NCBI GenBank assembly: GCA_002345965.1
Contig: DDTF01000033.1
Span: forward strand, 1 to 42,912
Direction: 5' to 3'
DNA from: Flammeovirgaceae bacterium UBA2371
GTDB lineage: Bacteria; Bacteroidota; Bacteroidia; Cytophagales; Cyclobacteriaceae
DNA: 42,912 bases
The first letter of the stretch is position 1. The number at the start of each line of letters is the position of its first letter. Made by a program: the position numbers and the translations under genes. The notes beneath the pieces were generated by a model. It saw nothing but the letters and a program-made list of their open reading frames with translations. It was not told the origin of the DNA and searched no databases. Below are positions 33,763 through 42,790 of this stretch, in pieces.

Positions 33763-35202
33763 CTAGTACTTAGCGTTTTTGCTACCGTAGAAAAAATAGA
33801 TCACCAATCCAATGCCGATCCATATTCCGCAGATCACGAATATGATTGGGTTAAGGAACAGCATAACTCCTCCGCAGCACAATATTCCAAGAATTGGCAC
33901 ATAGGGAAAAAATGGAGTTTTAAACGGACGTTCATATTCTGGGTGCTTATATCTTAGTATCAAGATACCCAGGCATACAATCATAAAAGCCAATAATGTT
34001 CCTATTGAAACCAGCTCTCCTAAAATACCGATAGGAAGCAGGCCACAAGCGATCATGGCAATGGCACCGGTAATTACAGTGGCGATATAAGGGGTCTGAA
34101 ATTTATCGTGGATTTTGGCAAAGGGGGCAAAGAACAACCCATCATTAGACATGGAGTAGAAGACCCGTGTTTGTCCCATAAGCATGACCAGGATAACTGA
34201 ACTAAGTCCTGCAATGGCTCCAAGCTTAATAAAGGGACTTAACCAGGCCAATCCCTCTCCTGCCATATCGATGGCCACAGCAATAGGTGCGGCTGTATTA
34301 AGATCTGCAAAAGGAGCCATTCCCGTCATTACCAGAGCAACAAGAATGTACACGAAAGTACATATTGCCAAAGAGCCCAATATACCCCATGGCATGTCTT
34401 TCTGTGGATTTTTAGCCTCTTGTGCTGCTGTAGAAACAGCATCAAATCCTATGTAGGCAAAGAAGATGACTGCTGAGGCCCGAAACACTCCTGTCCACCC
34501 GAATTGACCAAAATTACCAGTGTTCTCAGGGATAAAAGGAGTCCAATTGTCATAATTGATATAGGCCCATCCAAACAATATGAATAAGGCAATGACGGAT
34601 AATTTTAGAATCACTACGAAGTTGTTGAAGTTAGCTGATTCTTTGATTCCGCGATAGAGAAGTATAGTTATAACAAGTACAATCAAAACAGCAGGAAGAT
34701 TAATGAATGCACCAGTAAAGCTCATGTTGTTCTGGGCATCAAAAGCGATGGGCGCACTAGCTAATGCAGGAGGTATTTCAATTCCATAGGTAGCTAAAAA
34801 ATTAACCACATAACCAGACCAACCTACAGCAACGGTTGCGCCAGAAAAAAGGTACTCAAGGATCAATGCCCAGCCAATGATCCAGGCCACAATTCTACCC
34901 ATGGTGGCATAAGCATAGGTGTAGGCGCTTCCCGCAATAGGGATCATGGCGGCAAACTCAGCATAACACAATCCAGCAAACGCACAGGCCATTGCTGAAA
35001 CAACAAAAGAGATGGCAACACCTGGTCCGGCATATTGAGCAGCGGCCTGACCTGTAAGCACGAAAATACCAGCGCCAATTACTGCGCCTATTCCAAGTGC
35101 AATGAGGTTGGTTCGTGAAAGTGTTCTTTTAAGTGAGCTGTTGCTGCCAGATTCGGCTTGCAATACTTCCATTGGTTTCTTCTGAAACAAGGCATTTGCC
35201 AT
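33763..35202 (-). CDS. APC-family amino acid permease
   Basis: A 479-residue protein with about 12 membrane helices. The start reads LSRTNLIALGIGAVIGAGIF, the classic first helix of APC transporters, followed by AGPGVAISFVVSAMACAFAG and GSAYTYAYATMGRIVAWIIG. The later FAYIGFDAVSTAAQEAKNPQ segment is typical of cationic amino-acid type permeases. It would import amino acids by proton or exchange coupling. It converges on the lipoprotein gene with a 6-base gap. Substrate not resolvable. Confidence 0.92.
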   Translation of the reverse strand: MANALFQKKPMEVLQAESGSNSSLKRTLSRTNLIALGIGAVIGAGIFVLTGQAAAQYAGPGVAISFVVSAMACAFAGLCYAEFAAMIPIAGSAYTYAYATMGRIVAWIIGWALILEYLFSGATVAVGWSGYVVNFLATYGIEIPPALASAPIAFDAQNNMSFTGAFINLPAVLIVLVITILLYRGIKESANFNNFVVILKLSVIALFILFGWAYINYDNWTPFIPENTGNFGQFGWTGVFRASAVIFFAYIGFDAVSTAAQEAKNPQKDMPWGILGSLAICTFVYILVALVMTGMAPFADLNTAAPIAVAIDMAGEGLAWLSPFIKLGAIAGLSSVILVMLMGQTRVFYSMSNDGLFFAPFAKIHDKFQTPYIATVITGAIAMIACGLLPIGILGELVSIGTLLAFMIVCLGILILRYKHPEYERPFKTPFFPYVPILGILCCGGVMLFLNPIIFVICGIWIGIGLVIYFFYGSKNAKY

Positions 35203-35270
35203 AATGAGATATTTGGGATTGGCCCTAAAAGTAGATAATAAATGAAATGCTCAAATAACTATGAGTAAAA

Positions 35271-36305
35271 TTAATTTAGACGGTTAAAAATAAAAGAAAC
35301 GGATGCCCGCTCTTGAGTTGGACGACCTTCTATTAAACCAGGTGTCCAGACAGGCCCCGATTGGATCACTCGTATTAATTCCTCATCGCAGCCAAATCCA
35401 ATACTTTTATCGATTTTAAAATCTGATAAAGTGCTATCACTATTAACAAGGAAGCTCACAATCACCTCCCCAATTATATTATTGTCTGCGGCTGCTTTTG
35501 GGTACTTGACATTAGCTTTAAGGTATTTAAGGTATTCTTCATAGTCTATAGAAGGTTTTGCTGTTGTTGTACTATGGTCTACGGGTATTGCGCTATCGCT
35601 GCTGGCACCGGAGAGCGAACTAGGGGAGCTCTTTTTGAGTGTCTCGGATTTGGCTCTTCTAGTTTCAGTCCTTTGCTCTTTTATTTTTTCGGCTTCATTT
35701 ATATGGGCTAGCTCAGTTTCACTCGTTTTTTCAGCACCGACTTCCTTGTCTTCAGTCATTACATCGGCTTCTGTCACTAAAGCCGGTTTAGGAATCTTGT
35801 CTGTCTCCTGAGGTTGGCTTTGATTTTTTATTTCATCGGGTTTTACAGCCGTATTCGCTTTGGGTTTGTCTTCAGTTTTTAAACTCAATAAGGTCTCTTC
35901 ATTCAGCTTGGATTCTTTAGTAACAGTATCAGGGGAGAGTTGCTGTTCGCTTTTGGTTTCCTGTTCATTCACTATCGAATCTCCCCTTGTTTGAGAACTT
36001 TTTTCCAGTGCCAACAGATCGGATTCAGGACTATTCCTAATGACTAAGTAGGTAACTGCAACAAGTAGTAACAAAGATGCCGCTATACGAAGTGGCCAAT
36101 AATATTTTTTGGCAGTCTTGGTTTTGATTTTCCGGTTAATGGAAGCAACATCATTTGTAAAATCGTTAGACTCAATTGAGTCAGCGCCTTCAAGTGCTTC
36201 AGCCAAAAAAGGATCATTCAGTGCCTTCATTTCAAGCTGATGCATTTCCTTAGGGCTAAGTTCTCCTCTAAGGTATTTTTCAATATCGTTATTTTGTTTA
36301 CTCAC
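35271..36305 (-). CDS. TonB C-terminal domain protein with anti-sigma-like N-terminus
   Basis: A 344-residue protein from a GTG start at 36305. Residues 1-65 form a cytosolic part (IEKYLRGELSPKEMHQLEMK), resembling anti-sigma start regions. A membrane helix follows (about 69-88, PLRIAASLLLLVAVTYLVIR), then a long, charged, Pro/Lys/Glu-rich linker (about 90-250). The TonB_C-type domain is at about 255-344, with YPKAAADNNIIGEVIVSFLV and a final RASVSFIFNRLN. It overlaps the sigma-factor gene upstream by eight bases, so it may sequester that sigma and at the same time span the periplasm. Confidence 0.82.
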   Translation of the reverse strand: MSKQNNDIEKYLRGELSPKEMHQLEMKALNDPFLAEALEGADSIESNDFTNDVASINRKIKTKTAKKYYWPLRIAASLLLLVAVTYLVIRNSPESDLLALEKSSQTRGDSIVNEQETKSEQQLSPDTVTKESKLNEETLLSLKTEDKPKANTAVKPDEIKNQSQPQETDKIPKPALVTEADVMTEDKEVGAEKTSETELAHINEAEKIKEQRTETRRAKSETLKKSSPSSLSGASSDSAIPVDHSTTTAKPSIDYEEYLKYLKANVKYPKAAADNNIIGEVIVSFLVNSDSTLSDFKIDKSIGFGCDEELIRVIQSGPVWTPGLIEGRPTQERASVSFIFNRLN

Positions 36306-36861
36306 TTTGCTCCATGCAAATTTTCAGATTTCTTTTACCGTTTTGTATATAGCTTTTGACTTTGTTCAATTCAATGCCAGTGTTATTCACAATCTCTTTG
36401 TAACACATTTCTTTTATGTAAAATAACTGAACACAATCTTTTTGACCATTTTTGAGTTGTTCAATGCACTTTTCAAGTTTCAAGAGGTCTTCTCCCCGAA
36501 GGTCTTCAGTCTCTTGATGCAAAAACAATTGACTTTCCATAAAGTCTTCCCTGATTTCTTCCATAATGATCTTTTTTTTGGCTCTTAATTGCATCAGGCA
36601 ATGATTTTTACTGGTTATATATAACCAACTCTTAAAATGTTCAATTTGATGCGCTTTCAAGCTTTTGTTAAGTTTTTCAAAGACTTGCATAACAGCATCT
36701 TTGGCGTTATCCCTGTCCTTGAGGTATTTAAGACAAACGCCATAAACAAGCGCACTATAGCGGGTAAATAATTCTGCCAAGGCAGCCATATCATTGCTTG
36801 AGCGAAACTGTGCTATCAGTTCCTCATCGCTGCTATTGGATGACCCTGTGCCTACGAACAT
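36298..36861 (-). CDS. ECF-type RNA polymerase sigma factor
   Basis: A 187-residue sigma-70 family protein. Region 2 has LAELFTRYSALVYGVCLKYL and DRDNAKDAVMQVFEKLNK, with FKSWLYITSKNHCLMQLRAK. Region 4 has KDCVQLFYIKEMCYKEIVNN and a helix-turn-helix NKVKSYIQNGKRNLKICME. It directs RNA polymerase to an ECF regulon. The stop is in the start of the TonB/anti-sigma-like gene (8-base overlap), indicating translational coupling. Divergent from the von Willebrand gene at 36944 with an 82-base spacer in which I see no clear TAnnTTTG box. Confidence 0.92.
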   Translation of the reverse strand: MFVGTGSSNSSDEELIAQFRSSNDMAALAELFTRYSALVYGVCLKYLKDRDNAKDAVMQVFEKLNKSLKAHQIEHFKSWLYITSKNHCLMQLRAKKKIIMEEIREDFMESQLFLHQETEDLRGEDLLKLEKCIEQLKNGQKDCVQLFYIKEMCYKEIVNNTGIELNKVKSYIQNGKRNLKICMEQSE

Positions 36862-36943
36862 GCCTCAATTTAATTTAATTCTGAAAATTTTATGGAATTA
36901 CGATGGAATCAGCATCCTAACTGTGTATCAAACACAAAATGTC

Positions 36944-38797
36944 ATGAAAAATCGAATTATTGCTTTGTTAGTTTTCGTCTTTGCAACCATTGCAATGGCT
37001 GAAGGACAAATCAGAAAAATCACAGGTACTGTATCCTCTCAGGATGGTTTACCATTAAGAGATGTAGTGGTTTCTTTAAAGTCTACCAGGGTTTCAACAA
37101 TTACAGATCGACAGGGAAAATATTTCATTGAAGCTCCGGCTGCTGGAGGAGTGCTGGTATTCACACACTCTAGTTTTGAAAAAAAAGAAGTAAAAATTGG
37201 AAGTTCAAATACCATTAATGTAGCGCTTTCAGTGTCCTCAAACCCAGCTATTGTAGAATTGAAGGTGCCTGAAAAAGTACACTCCAAACCACAAATGGAA
37301 TATGAAAGAAGAAACAAATCGTTAGCAGGAGAAGCACAAGCACTCGCTTATCAGGATTGGCAGCAACCGGAATGGAATACAGAAGAATATGATGGCATCA
37401 ATGAAAACATATTTCATTCAGCATTACAAAATCCGTTGTCTACCTTCTCAATTGATGTTGATGCAGCCTCTTACGGCAATATCCGCAGATTTATCAACAA
37501 TGGGCAACGACCACCTAAGGATGCAGTAAGGATAGAAGAGATGATTAATTATTTCCAGTATGATTATCCATTACCGAAGAACAATGATCCGTTTTCAATC
37601 TATACAGAAGTAGCTTCAGCTCCATGGAATGCGAAACATAAATTGGTGCATATTGGTCTTCAGGGAAAGAAGATCCCCACTGAGAATTTACCTGCTTCCA
37701 ATTTAGTTTTTCTTATTGACGTTTCTGGGTCAATGTCAAGCGCCAATAAACTCCCATTGTTAAAGGCATCATTTAAGTTATTGGTCAATCAACTGAGACC
37801 ACAAGATCGTGTAGCCATTGTAGTTTATGCTGGTGCTGCAGGTCTGGTGCTTCCCTCGACCTCAGGAGCTTGCAAAGAACAAATTATAGATGCTCTGGAT
37901 CAACTACAAGCAGGAGGATCCACAGCAGGCGGAGCAGGAATCCAATTGGCTTACAAGGTCGCAAAGGAAAATTTTAGAGAAGAGGGAAACAATAGAGTAA
38001 TCATTGCAACGGATGGTGATTTTAATATTGGGGAATCCAGCAATGCTTCTATGGAAAGACTTATTGAAGAAAAGCGCAATGATGGAATTTTCTTGACAGT
38101 GCTAGGATATGGAATGGGTAACTACAAAGACTCTAAAATGGAAATTCTAGCCGACAAGGGAAATGGAAATTACGCGTACATCGATAATATTTTGGAGGCG
38201 CAGAAGGTTTTGGTCAACGAATTCGGGGGAACACTATTTACCATCGCCAAAGATGTGAAACTTCAGATTGAGTTTAATCCAACCAAGGTGCAGGCTTACC
38301 GTTTGATTGGCTATGAAAACCGAGTACTCCGTCACGAAGATTTTAATAACGATAAAAAGGATGCGGGTGATTTGGGGTCGGGTCATACCGTAACAGCTCT
38401 ATACGAGGTGATTCCGGTTGGTGTAGAAAGTGATTATTTTAAGACAGACCAATTAAAGTATCAAAACCCTAAACCTAATACACTGTCTACTACATCACGT
38501 GAATTGCTGACTGTAAAATTTCGCTACAAGGATCCCAAACAGGAAACAAGTAAACTGATTACCCGCACTTTGGTCGACAACGAAGTGGCAGTGGAAAATA
38601 CTTCAAACAACTTCAGGTGGTCTGCAGCGGTGGCGGCTTTCGGGATGATGCTTAGGGAATCAGAGTTTATTGAAGGTTATCATGTGGAACAGGTTATTCA
38701 ATTGGCACAAAATGCCCGAGGGGTTGACAAGGAAGGGTACAGGCTGGAATTCATTAATCTGGTAAAGACACAAAGTGTAGTTGCAGACAGAAAATAA
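36944..38797 (+). CDS. von Willebrand factor A domain protein, YfbK-like, with carboxypeptidase-regulatory-like domain
   Basis: A 617-residue exported protein from the ATG at 36944. A signal peptide (residues 1-21) is followed by a carboxypeptidase-regulatory-like beta domain (about 23-100, KITGTVSSQDGLPLRDVVVS). The YfbK-type N-terminal region includes SALQNPLSTFSIDVDAASYG. The VWA domain carries the MIDAS set: D259-x-S-x-S in DVSGSMS, then GGST and ATDGD. The C-terminal DUF3520-like part follows. It probably takes part in envelope protein complexes. Divergent from the ECF sigma/TonB pair, a pairing often seen in Bacteroidota, so co-regulation is likely. A strong hairpin terminates it. Partner unknown. 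Confidence 0.88.
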   Translation: MKNRIIALLVFVFATIAMAEGQIRKITGTVSSQDGLPLRDVVVSLKSTRVSTITDRQGKYFIEAPAAGGVLVFTHSSFEKKEVKIGSSNTINVALSVSSNPAIVELKVPEKVHSKPQMEYERRNKSLAGEAQALAYQDWQQPEWNTEEYDGINENIFHSALQNPLSTFSIDVDAASYGNIRRFINNGQRPPKDAVRIEEMINYFQYDYPLPKNNDPFSIYTEVASAPWNAKHKLVHIGLQGKKIPTENLPASNLVFLIDVSGSMSSANKLPLLKASFKLLVNQLRPQDRVAIVVYAGAAGLVLPSTSGACKEQIIDALDQLQAGGSTAGGAGIQLAYKVAKENFREEGNNRVIIATDGDFNIGESSNASMERLIEEKRNDGIFLTVLGYGMGNYKDSKMEILADKGNGNYAYIDNILEAQKVLVNEFGGTLFTIAKDVKLQIEFNPTKVQAYRLIGYENRVLRHEDFNNDKKDAGDLGSGHTVTALYEVIPVGVESDYFKTDQLKYQNPKPNTLSTTSRELLTVKFRYKDPKQETSKLITRTLVDNEVAVENTSNNFRWSAAVAAFGMMLRESEFIEGYHVEQVIQLAQNARGVDKEGYRLEFINLVKTQSVVADRK

Positions 38798-38805
38798 AAG
38801 TTAAA

Positions 38806-38847
38806 AAAACCCTAAAAGCCTTATGATTATAAGGCTTTTAGGGTTTT
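38806..38847 (+). terminator. Strong hairpin terminator after von Willebrand gene
   Basis: A perfect 19-bp stem (38806-38824 with 38829-38847) around a 4-base GATT loop, with A-tract before and TTTT at the end of the right arm. It starts nine bases after the stop codon and precedes the GT2 gene, so it should end transcription of the vWA gene. It also contains an in-frame ATG that is not the start of the next gene. Confidence 0.8.
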
Positions 38848-38900
38848 GCGCTTGTTTTGTTTTGAATCAAACAAGACCTTTGTATTTCAATTCTTATAAA

Positions 38901-40454
38901 ATGAGCAATAGGATCAGTGCAGTAGTTATCACTTTCAATGAAGAATCAAATATTGGCCGATGTATCGATTCGCTGAAGCCAGTTGCAGATGAGATCATTG
39001 TAGTAGATTGTTATTCATCTGATTCAACGAAAGAGATCTGCCAGTTGAAGGAAGTTGTCTTTGTTCAGAACGAATTTTTAGGTTTTGCGAATCAGAAAAA
39101 TTTTGCAGCCTCTTTGGCAAAATTTGAATTTATCTTATCGCTGGATGCAGATGAATACCTGTCAACCGAGCTTACAGCATCAATACTAAAAGCAAAAGAA
39201 AGCCTGGATGTAGATGGGTATACCATGAACCGATTATCCAGCTATGCAGGTGAATGGATAAGGACGTGTGGTTGGTACCCGGATACTAAACTGAGATTGT
39301 GGAAAAAAGGAAGAGGAGTTTGGAAAGGGCAGGGTATTCACGAGCGGGTAGAGATTAATGGTAGTTATACTTCAAGACATCTTAGGGGTGACTTATTGCA
39401 TCATGCGTATGATAATATCACGCAATTTCTGGAGAAGATACAACGCTACTCGGATATATACGCCAGGGAGCATAGATATAAAGTTCGATCTTCTGGATTT
39501 AAGATTTTTTACAAGACTACATTTGCTTTCATTAAAAGCTTTTTCCTGAAAAGAGGTATAGTCGATGGATATAAGGGGCTTTTAATTTCCGTGTGTAATG
39601 CCAATTTTGTTTTCTATAAGTACTCTAAATTAAGGGAGGCCAACAATGACATCAGCACATCACTTATTATCTCAACTTACAATAGAGAAGATGCATTGGA
39701 ATTAACTTTGCTGAGCGTGCTGCAACAAACTGAATTGCCAGATGAAATTATCGTTGCAGATGATGGCTCAGGGGAAAAAACAAGAGCATTAATTGAGAAG
39801 TACAATGAAATACTTCCAATGCCAATTTTACATTGCTGGCACGAAGATTTGGGATTCAGACTGGCCACAATAAGAAACAAAGCCATTGCCATGGCTAACT
39901 GTGAATATATAGTCATGATAGATGGTGACATTATCATGAGTGAACAATTCATAAGCAGCCACAAGAGAAATGCCCGATTGAATCAGTTCATACAAGGTTC
40001 CAGGGTGTTGCTCCAGTCTGATTTAACTCAAGAGGTATTGAAGTCCAAAAGAGTGCGATTTGGATTCTTTACTAAGGGTATAACCAATCGTTTTAATACC
40101 ATACACTCTCCATTTCTCTCATCACTGATGTCTTTTTATAGCAATAAACCAAATAGGATAAGAGGAGCTAATCTGTCTTTTTGGAAAAGTGACGTTATCA
40201 AAGTGAATGGCTTCAACGAGGATTTTGTGGGCTGGGGGCGAGAGGATTCGGAATTTGCAGTTAGGTTAAAAAACATCGGTATTCTTCGTAAGCATTTAAA
40301 GTTTGCTGGCTTTGGCTATCATTTATACCATAAAGAAAGTTCGCGAGAAGCGCTTAGAAAGAATGATCTTATATTGGAAAGGGCGATATCCGAACAGCTG
40401 ACCAGCTGCGAGAATGGCATTGGTAAGTATATTTCACTTAGTGAGGCTTCATAA
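38901..40454 (+). CDS. Bifunctional protein with two GT2 glycosyltransferase domains
   Basis: A 517-residue protein from the ATG at 38901 (MSNRISAVVITFNEESNIGR); the frame is open upstream through the terminator hairpin. Domain 1 (about 1-250) resembles WaaE/KdtX-type GT2 enzymes, with VVDCYSSDSTKEI, LSLDADEYLS and the IHERVEINGSY acceptor segment. Domain 2 (about 253-517) is a second GT2 with ISTYNREDALELT, VADDGSGEKT, VMIDGDI, and the galactosyltransferase-like end RGANLSFWKSDV, NGFNEDFVGWGRED. The two probably add successive sugars, perhaps to LPS core. It overlaps the next GT gene by one base. Confidence 0.85.
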   Translation: MSNRISAVVITFNEESNIGRCIDSLKPVADEIIVVDCYSSDSTKEICQLKEVVFVQNEFLGFANQKNFAASLAKFEFILSLDADEYLSTELTASILKAKESLDVDGYTMNRLSSYAGEWIRTCGWYPDTKLRLWKKGRGVWKGQGIHERVEINGSYTSRHLRGDLLHHAYDNITQFLEKIQRYSDIYAREHRYKVRSSGFKIFYKTTFAFIKSFFLKRGIVDGYKGLLISVCNANFVFYKYSKLREANNDISTSLIISTYNREDALELTLLSVLQQTELPDEIIVADDGSGEKTRALIEKYNEILPMPILHCWHEDLGFRLATIRNKAIAMANCEYIVMIDGDIIMSEQFISSHKRNARLNQFIQGSRVLLQSDLTQEVLKSKRVRFGFFTKGITNRFNTIHSPFLSSLMSFYSNKPNRIRGANLSFWKSDVIKVNGFNEDFVGWGREDSEFAVRLKNIGILRKHLKFAGFGYHLYHKESSREALRKNDLILERAISEQLTSCENGIGKYISLSEAS

Positions 40455-41326
40455 TGAAAGTAAGCGGCTTCACATTCGTGCGCAATGCGGTTCAATACGA
40501 CTATCCTGTAGTCGAAGCCATAACATCGATTCTTCCTTTATGTGATGAATTTGTTGTGGCAGTTGGAAATTCAACCGATGCAACACGAGAATTGATACAG
40601 TCCATCGATTCGCCCAAGATCAAAATATTGGATACGGTTTGGGATGATTCACTTCGTGAGGGAGGTCAAACATTTGCCTTAGAAACAAATAAGGCATTCA
40701 GTAGCATTTCACCTGATTCGGACTGGGCATTTTATATACAAGCGGATGAAGTGGTACATGAAAAATACCATGACGCCATTAGCCAGGCACTGAGAAAATA
40801 CAAAGATGATAAAAGCGTTGAAGGGCTATTATTTAATTACCTCCATTTCTATGGTTCGTATGATTACGTGGGTGATGCATATCGATGGTACAGAAGGGAA
40901 GTGAGAATCATTAAGAATGACCACTCAATAACCTCCTATAAAGATGCGCAGGGGTTTAGAAAAAGGCCGAATATCAAAATTAAAGCAAAACTTATCAACG
41001 CCTACGTTTATCACTATGGTTGGGTAAGGGATCCTCGAAAGATGCAGGGTAAAAGGAGATCCTTTAACCACTTCTACTTCGATGACGCATGGATCGATAA
41101 ACATGTAGGCACTGCAGAATCTTTTGATTACACCGGAATAGATGCGTTGAGGCCATTTGAGGGCACTCACCCAATGGTTATGAAACCAAGAATTGAGGCC
41201 ATGAACTGGAAATTTGACCATGATATCACGAAAAACAGTCTGAAGTTGAAAGATAGGGCAAAACGCCTGATAGAGAGGCTTACCGGCTGGCGCATGGGCG
41301 AATTCCGCAATTATAAAATCATCTGA
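40454..41326 (+). CDS. GT2-family glycosyltransferase
   Basis: A 290-residue GT-A protein. GFTFVRNAVQYDYPVVEAIT is at residues 5-24, DEFVVAVGNSTDATREL near 31-47, FYIQADEVVHEKY around the metal-binding region, and YHYGWVRDPRKMQGKRR in the second half. It is a GT2 variant common in Bacteroidota. It begins in the last base of the fused GT2 gene's stop codon, so it is translated together with it and probably acts on the same glycan, likely core LPS. Donor unknown. Confidence 0.82.
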   Translation: MKVSGFTFVRNAVQYDYPVVEAITSILPLCDEFVVAVGNSTDATRELIQSIDSPKIKILDTVWDDSLREGGQTFALETNKAFSSISPDSDWAFYIQADEVVHEKYHDAISQALRKYKDDKSVEGLLFNYLHFYGSYDYVGDAYRWYRREVRIIKNDHSITSYKDAQGFRKRPNIKIKAKLINAYVYHYGWVRDPRKMQGKRRSFNHFYFDDAWIDKHVGTAESFDYTGIDALRPFEGTHPMVMKPRIEAMNWKFDHDITKNSLKLKDRAKRLIERLTGWRMGEFRNYKII

Positions 41327-41346
41327 TCCTTCTCCCATTCTTTTGT

Positions 41347-41354
41347 TATTTTTG
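41347..41354 (+). promoter_or_regulatory. Putative -7 box of ECF sigma gene
   Basis: TATTTTTG fits TAnnTTTG just eight bases before the ATG at 41362, so a transcript from it would be nearly leaderless. No good -33 TTG is seen. Tentative. Confidence 0.3.
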
Positions 41355-41361
41355 ACTCTTT

Positions 41362-41946
41362 ATGGAAGAAACCCCGCGTCAAAAATATACTGAGAAAGAG
41401 AAGGTGGAGGTGTTCAATAATGAGTTTTTGCCTCATATCAACTCCATGTACAACTTTGGATATCGACTTACTTTAGATGAGGATGATGCCAAAGATCTTG
41501 TTCAAGATACCTATCTCAAGGCCTATCGTTTTATAGAATCATTCCAAAAAGGAACTAATGCAAAAGCATGGCTGTTTCGAATTTTGAAAAACAGTTTCAT
41601 TAACGATTATCGAAAGAAGAGTAAAGAACCCTCAAAAGTTGACTATCAGGAGGTTGAGAGTTACTACAATTCCGATGATGTAGACAGGCAGATTACTACT
41701 GACTTAAGAGTAGAGTCGCTGCAAGACATGATCGGTGATGAAATATCCAATGCGTTGAATTCATTGGATGTTGATTTTAGGACGGTAATAATTTTGTGCG
41801 ATCTGGAAGGATTTAAGTACGATGAAATGGCAAAAATTCTGGACATTCCAATTGGAACTGTTCGGAGCAGACTCCATAGAGCAAGAAATTTACTTAAAGA
41901 TAAATTGAGTGTCTACGCAAAAAAAATGGGTTATAAAAATCCTTAG
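41362..41946 (+). CDS. ECF-type RNA polymerase sigma factor
   Basis: A 194-residue sigma-70 family factor. Region 2 has MYNFGYRLTLDEDDAKDLVQ and DTYLKAYRFIESFQKGTNAK with AWLFRILKNSFINDYRKK. Region 4 has TVIILCDLEGFKYDEMAKIL and IPIGTVRSRLHRARNLLKDK. This form (with a central acidic insert around residues 90-115) is close to the ECF group paired with zinc anti-sigma factors such as RsrA. The next gene, three bases on, encodes just such a small protein. It probably controls a stress regulon. Confidence 0.94.
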   Translation: MEETPRQKYTEKEKVEVFNNEFLPHINSMYNFGYRLTLDEDDAKDLVQDTYLKAYRFIESFQKGTNAKAWLFRILKNSFINDYRKKSKEPSKVDYQEVESYYNSDDVDRQITTDLRVESLQDMIGDEISNALNSLDVDFRTVIILCDLEGFKYDEMAKILDIPIGTVRSRLHRARNLLKDKLSVYAKKMGYKNP

Positions 41947-41949
41947 CTT

Positions 41950-42213
41950 ATGAGCCTTCTCGACAATCCCTTTGCTGGTTCATCTGGCAACAAGATTTCA
42001 TGCCTCGAAATGTTACAAGCCATTTTAGATGGCGATGCCACTGAAGAACAACAGCAGTATTTCAGAAAACACATGGATGAATGTTTGCCCTGCTACAAAG
42101 CACATGAATTGGACATGCAGATCAAACAACTGCTTAAAACAAAATGCAGTGGCAATCCCGTTCCGGCTGATTTGGTAGAAAAGATCAAACGTCAGGTGAA
42201 TTCCATCTCTTGA
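41950..42213 (+). CDS. Small zinc-binding anti-sigma factor (ZAS/RsrA-like)
   Basis: An 87-residue protein with the zinc anti-sigma motif H41-x3-C45-x2-C48 (HMDECLPC) and an additional C18. The segment FRKHMDECLPCYKAHELDMQ is typical of the ZAS fold. It should bind and hold back the sigma factor encoded three bases upstream, possibly in a redox-sensitive manner as in RsrA. Its stop overlaps the gmk ATG by one base (TGATG). Confidence 0.88.
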   Translation: MSLLDNPFAGSSGNKISCLEMLQAILDGDATEEQQQYFRKHMDECLPCYKAHELDMQIKQLLKTKCSGNPVPADLVEKIKRQVNSIS

Positions 42214-42782
42214 TGGCGGGAAAAGCAATTATTTTTTCAGCCCCTTCCGGTTCAGGCAAAACCACGCTTGTCAGATTTCTCCTCAACAACAATTCTGATT
42301 TGGATTTTTCTGTGTCTGCTTCAACGCGTGACAAACGTGGAAGAACTGAAAAAGATGGTAAGGATTATTACTTTCTTACACCAGAAACTTTCAAACAAAA
42401 GATAGATAATGACGAATTCATTGAATGGGAAGAAGTATATGAAGGAAATTTTTATGGTACGTTAAAATCAGAAATACAACGCATTTGGAATGAGGGCAAG
42501 AACGTGATTTTTGATGTTGATGTGAAAGGAGGGGTGAATCTAAAGAAGTATTTTGGTGATAAGGCGCTGTCTGTTTTTGTAAAAGTACCTTCTATGGAAG
42601 TACTAACGGAGCGTTTGAAAGATAGAGGCACAGAAACAGAAGAAAGCCTTTCCAGAAGGCTTTTCAAGGTGAAGTTTGAAATGGGCTTTGAAGACAAGTT
42701 TGATGTCGTTTTGCTTAACGATGATCTGGAAAAATCAAAAATGCGAGCACAAGCTCTTTATGATGATTTTAAGAATACTTAG
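42213..42782 (+). CDS. gmk: Guanylate kinase
   Basis: A 189-residue Gmk. The P-loop APSGSGKTTL is at residues 10-19, followed by STRDKRGRTEKDGKDYYFL (about 34-52) with the GMP-binding region, and FIEWEEVYEGNFYGT. FDVDVKGGVNLKKYF and RGTETEESLSRRL follow. It phosphorylates GMP to GDP. The ATG at 42213 is used, as the TTG one codon upstream lies in the stop region of the anti-sigma gene. Short 8-base gap to nadD. Confidence 0.96.
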   Translation: MAGKAIIFSAPSGSGKTTLVRFLLNNNSDLDFSVSASTRDKRGRTEKDGKDYYFLTPETFKQKIDNDEFIEWEEVYEGNFYGTLKSEIQRIWNEGKNVIFDVDVKGGVNLKKYFGDKALSVFVKVPSMEVLTERLKDRGTETEESLSRRLFKVKFEMGFEDKFDVVLLNDDLEKSKMRAQALYDDFKNT

Positions 42783-42790
42783 AGTTCTTT

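Noticed and set aside
38823..38900. 26-codon upstream extension of the fused GT2 gene
   Set aside because: It runs through the right arm of the terminator hairpin, and the GT2 fold starts at the ATG 38901.
40925..41338. 137-codon - strand open frame
   Set aside because: It is antisense to the GT2 gene at 40454 and shows no recognisable domain.
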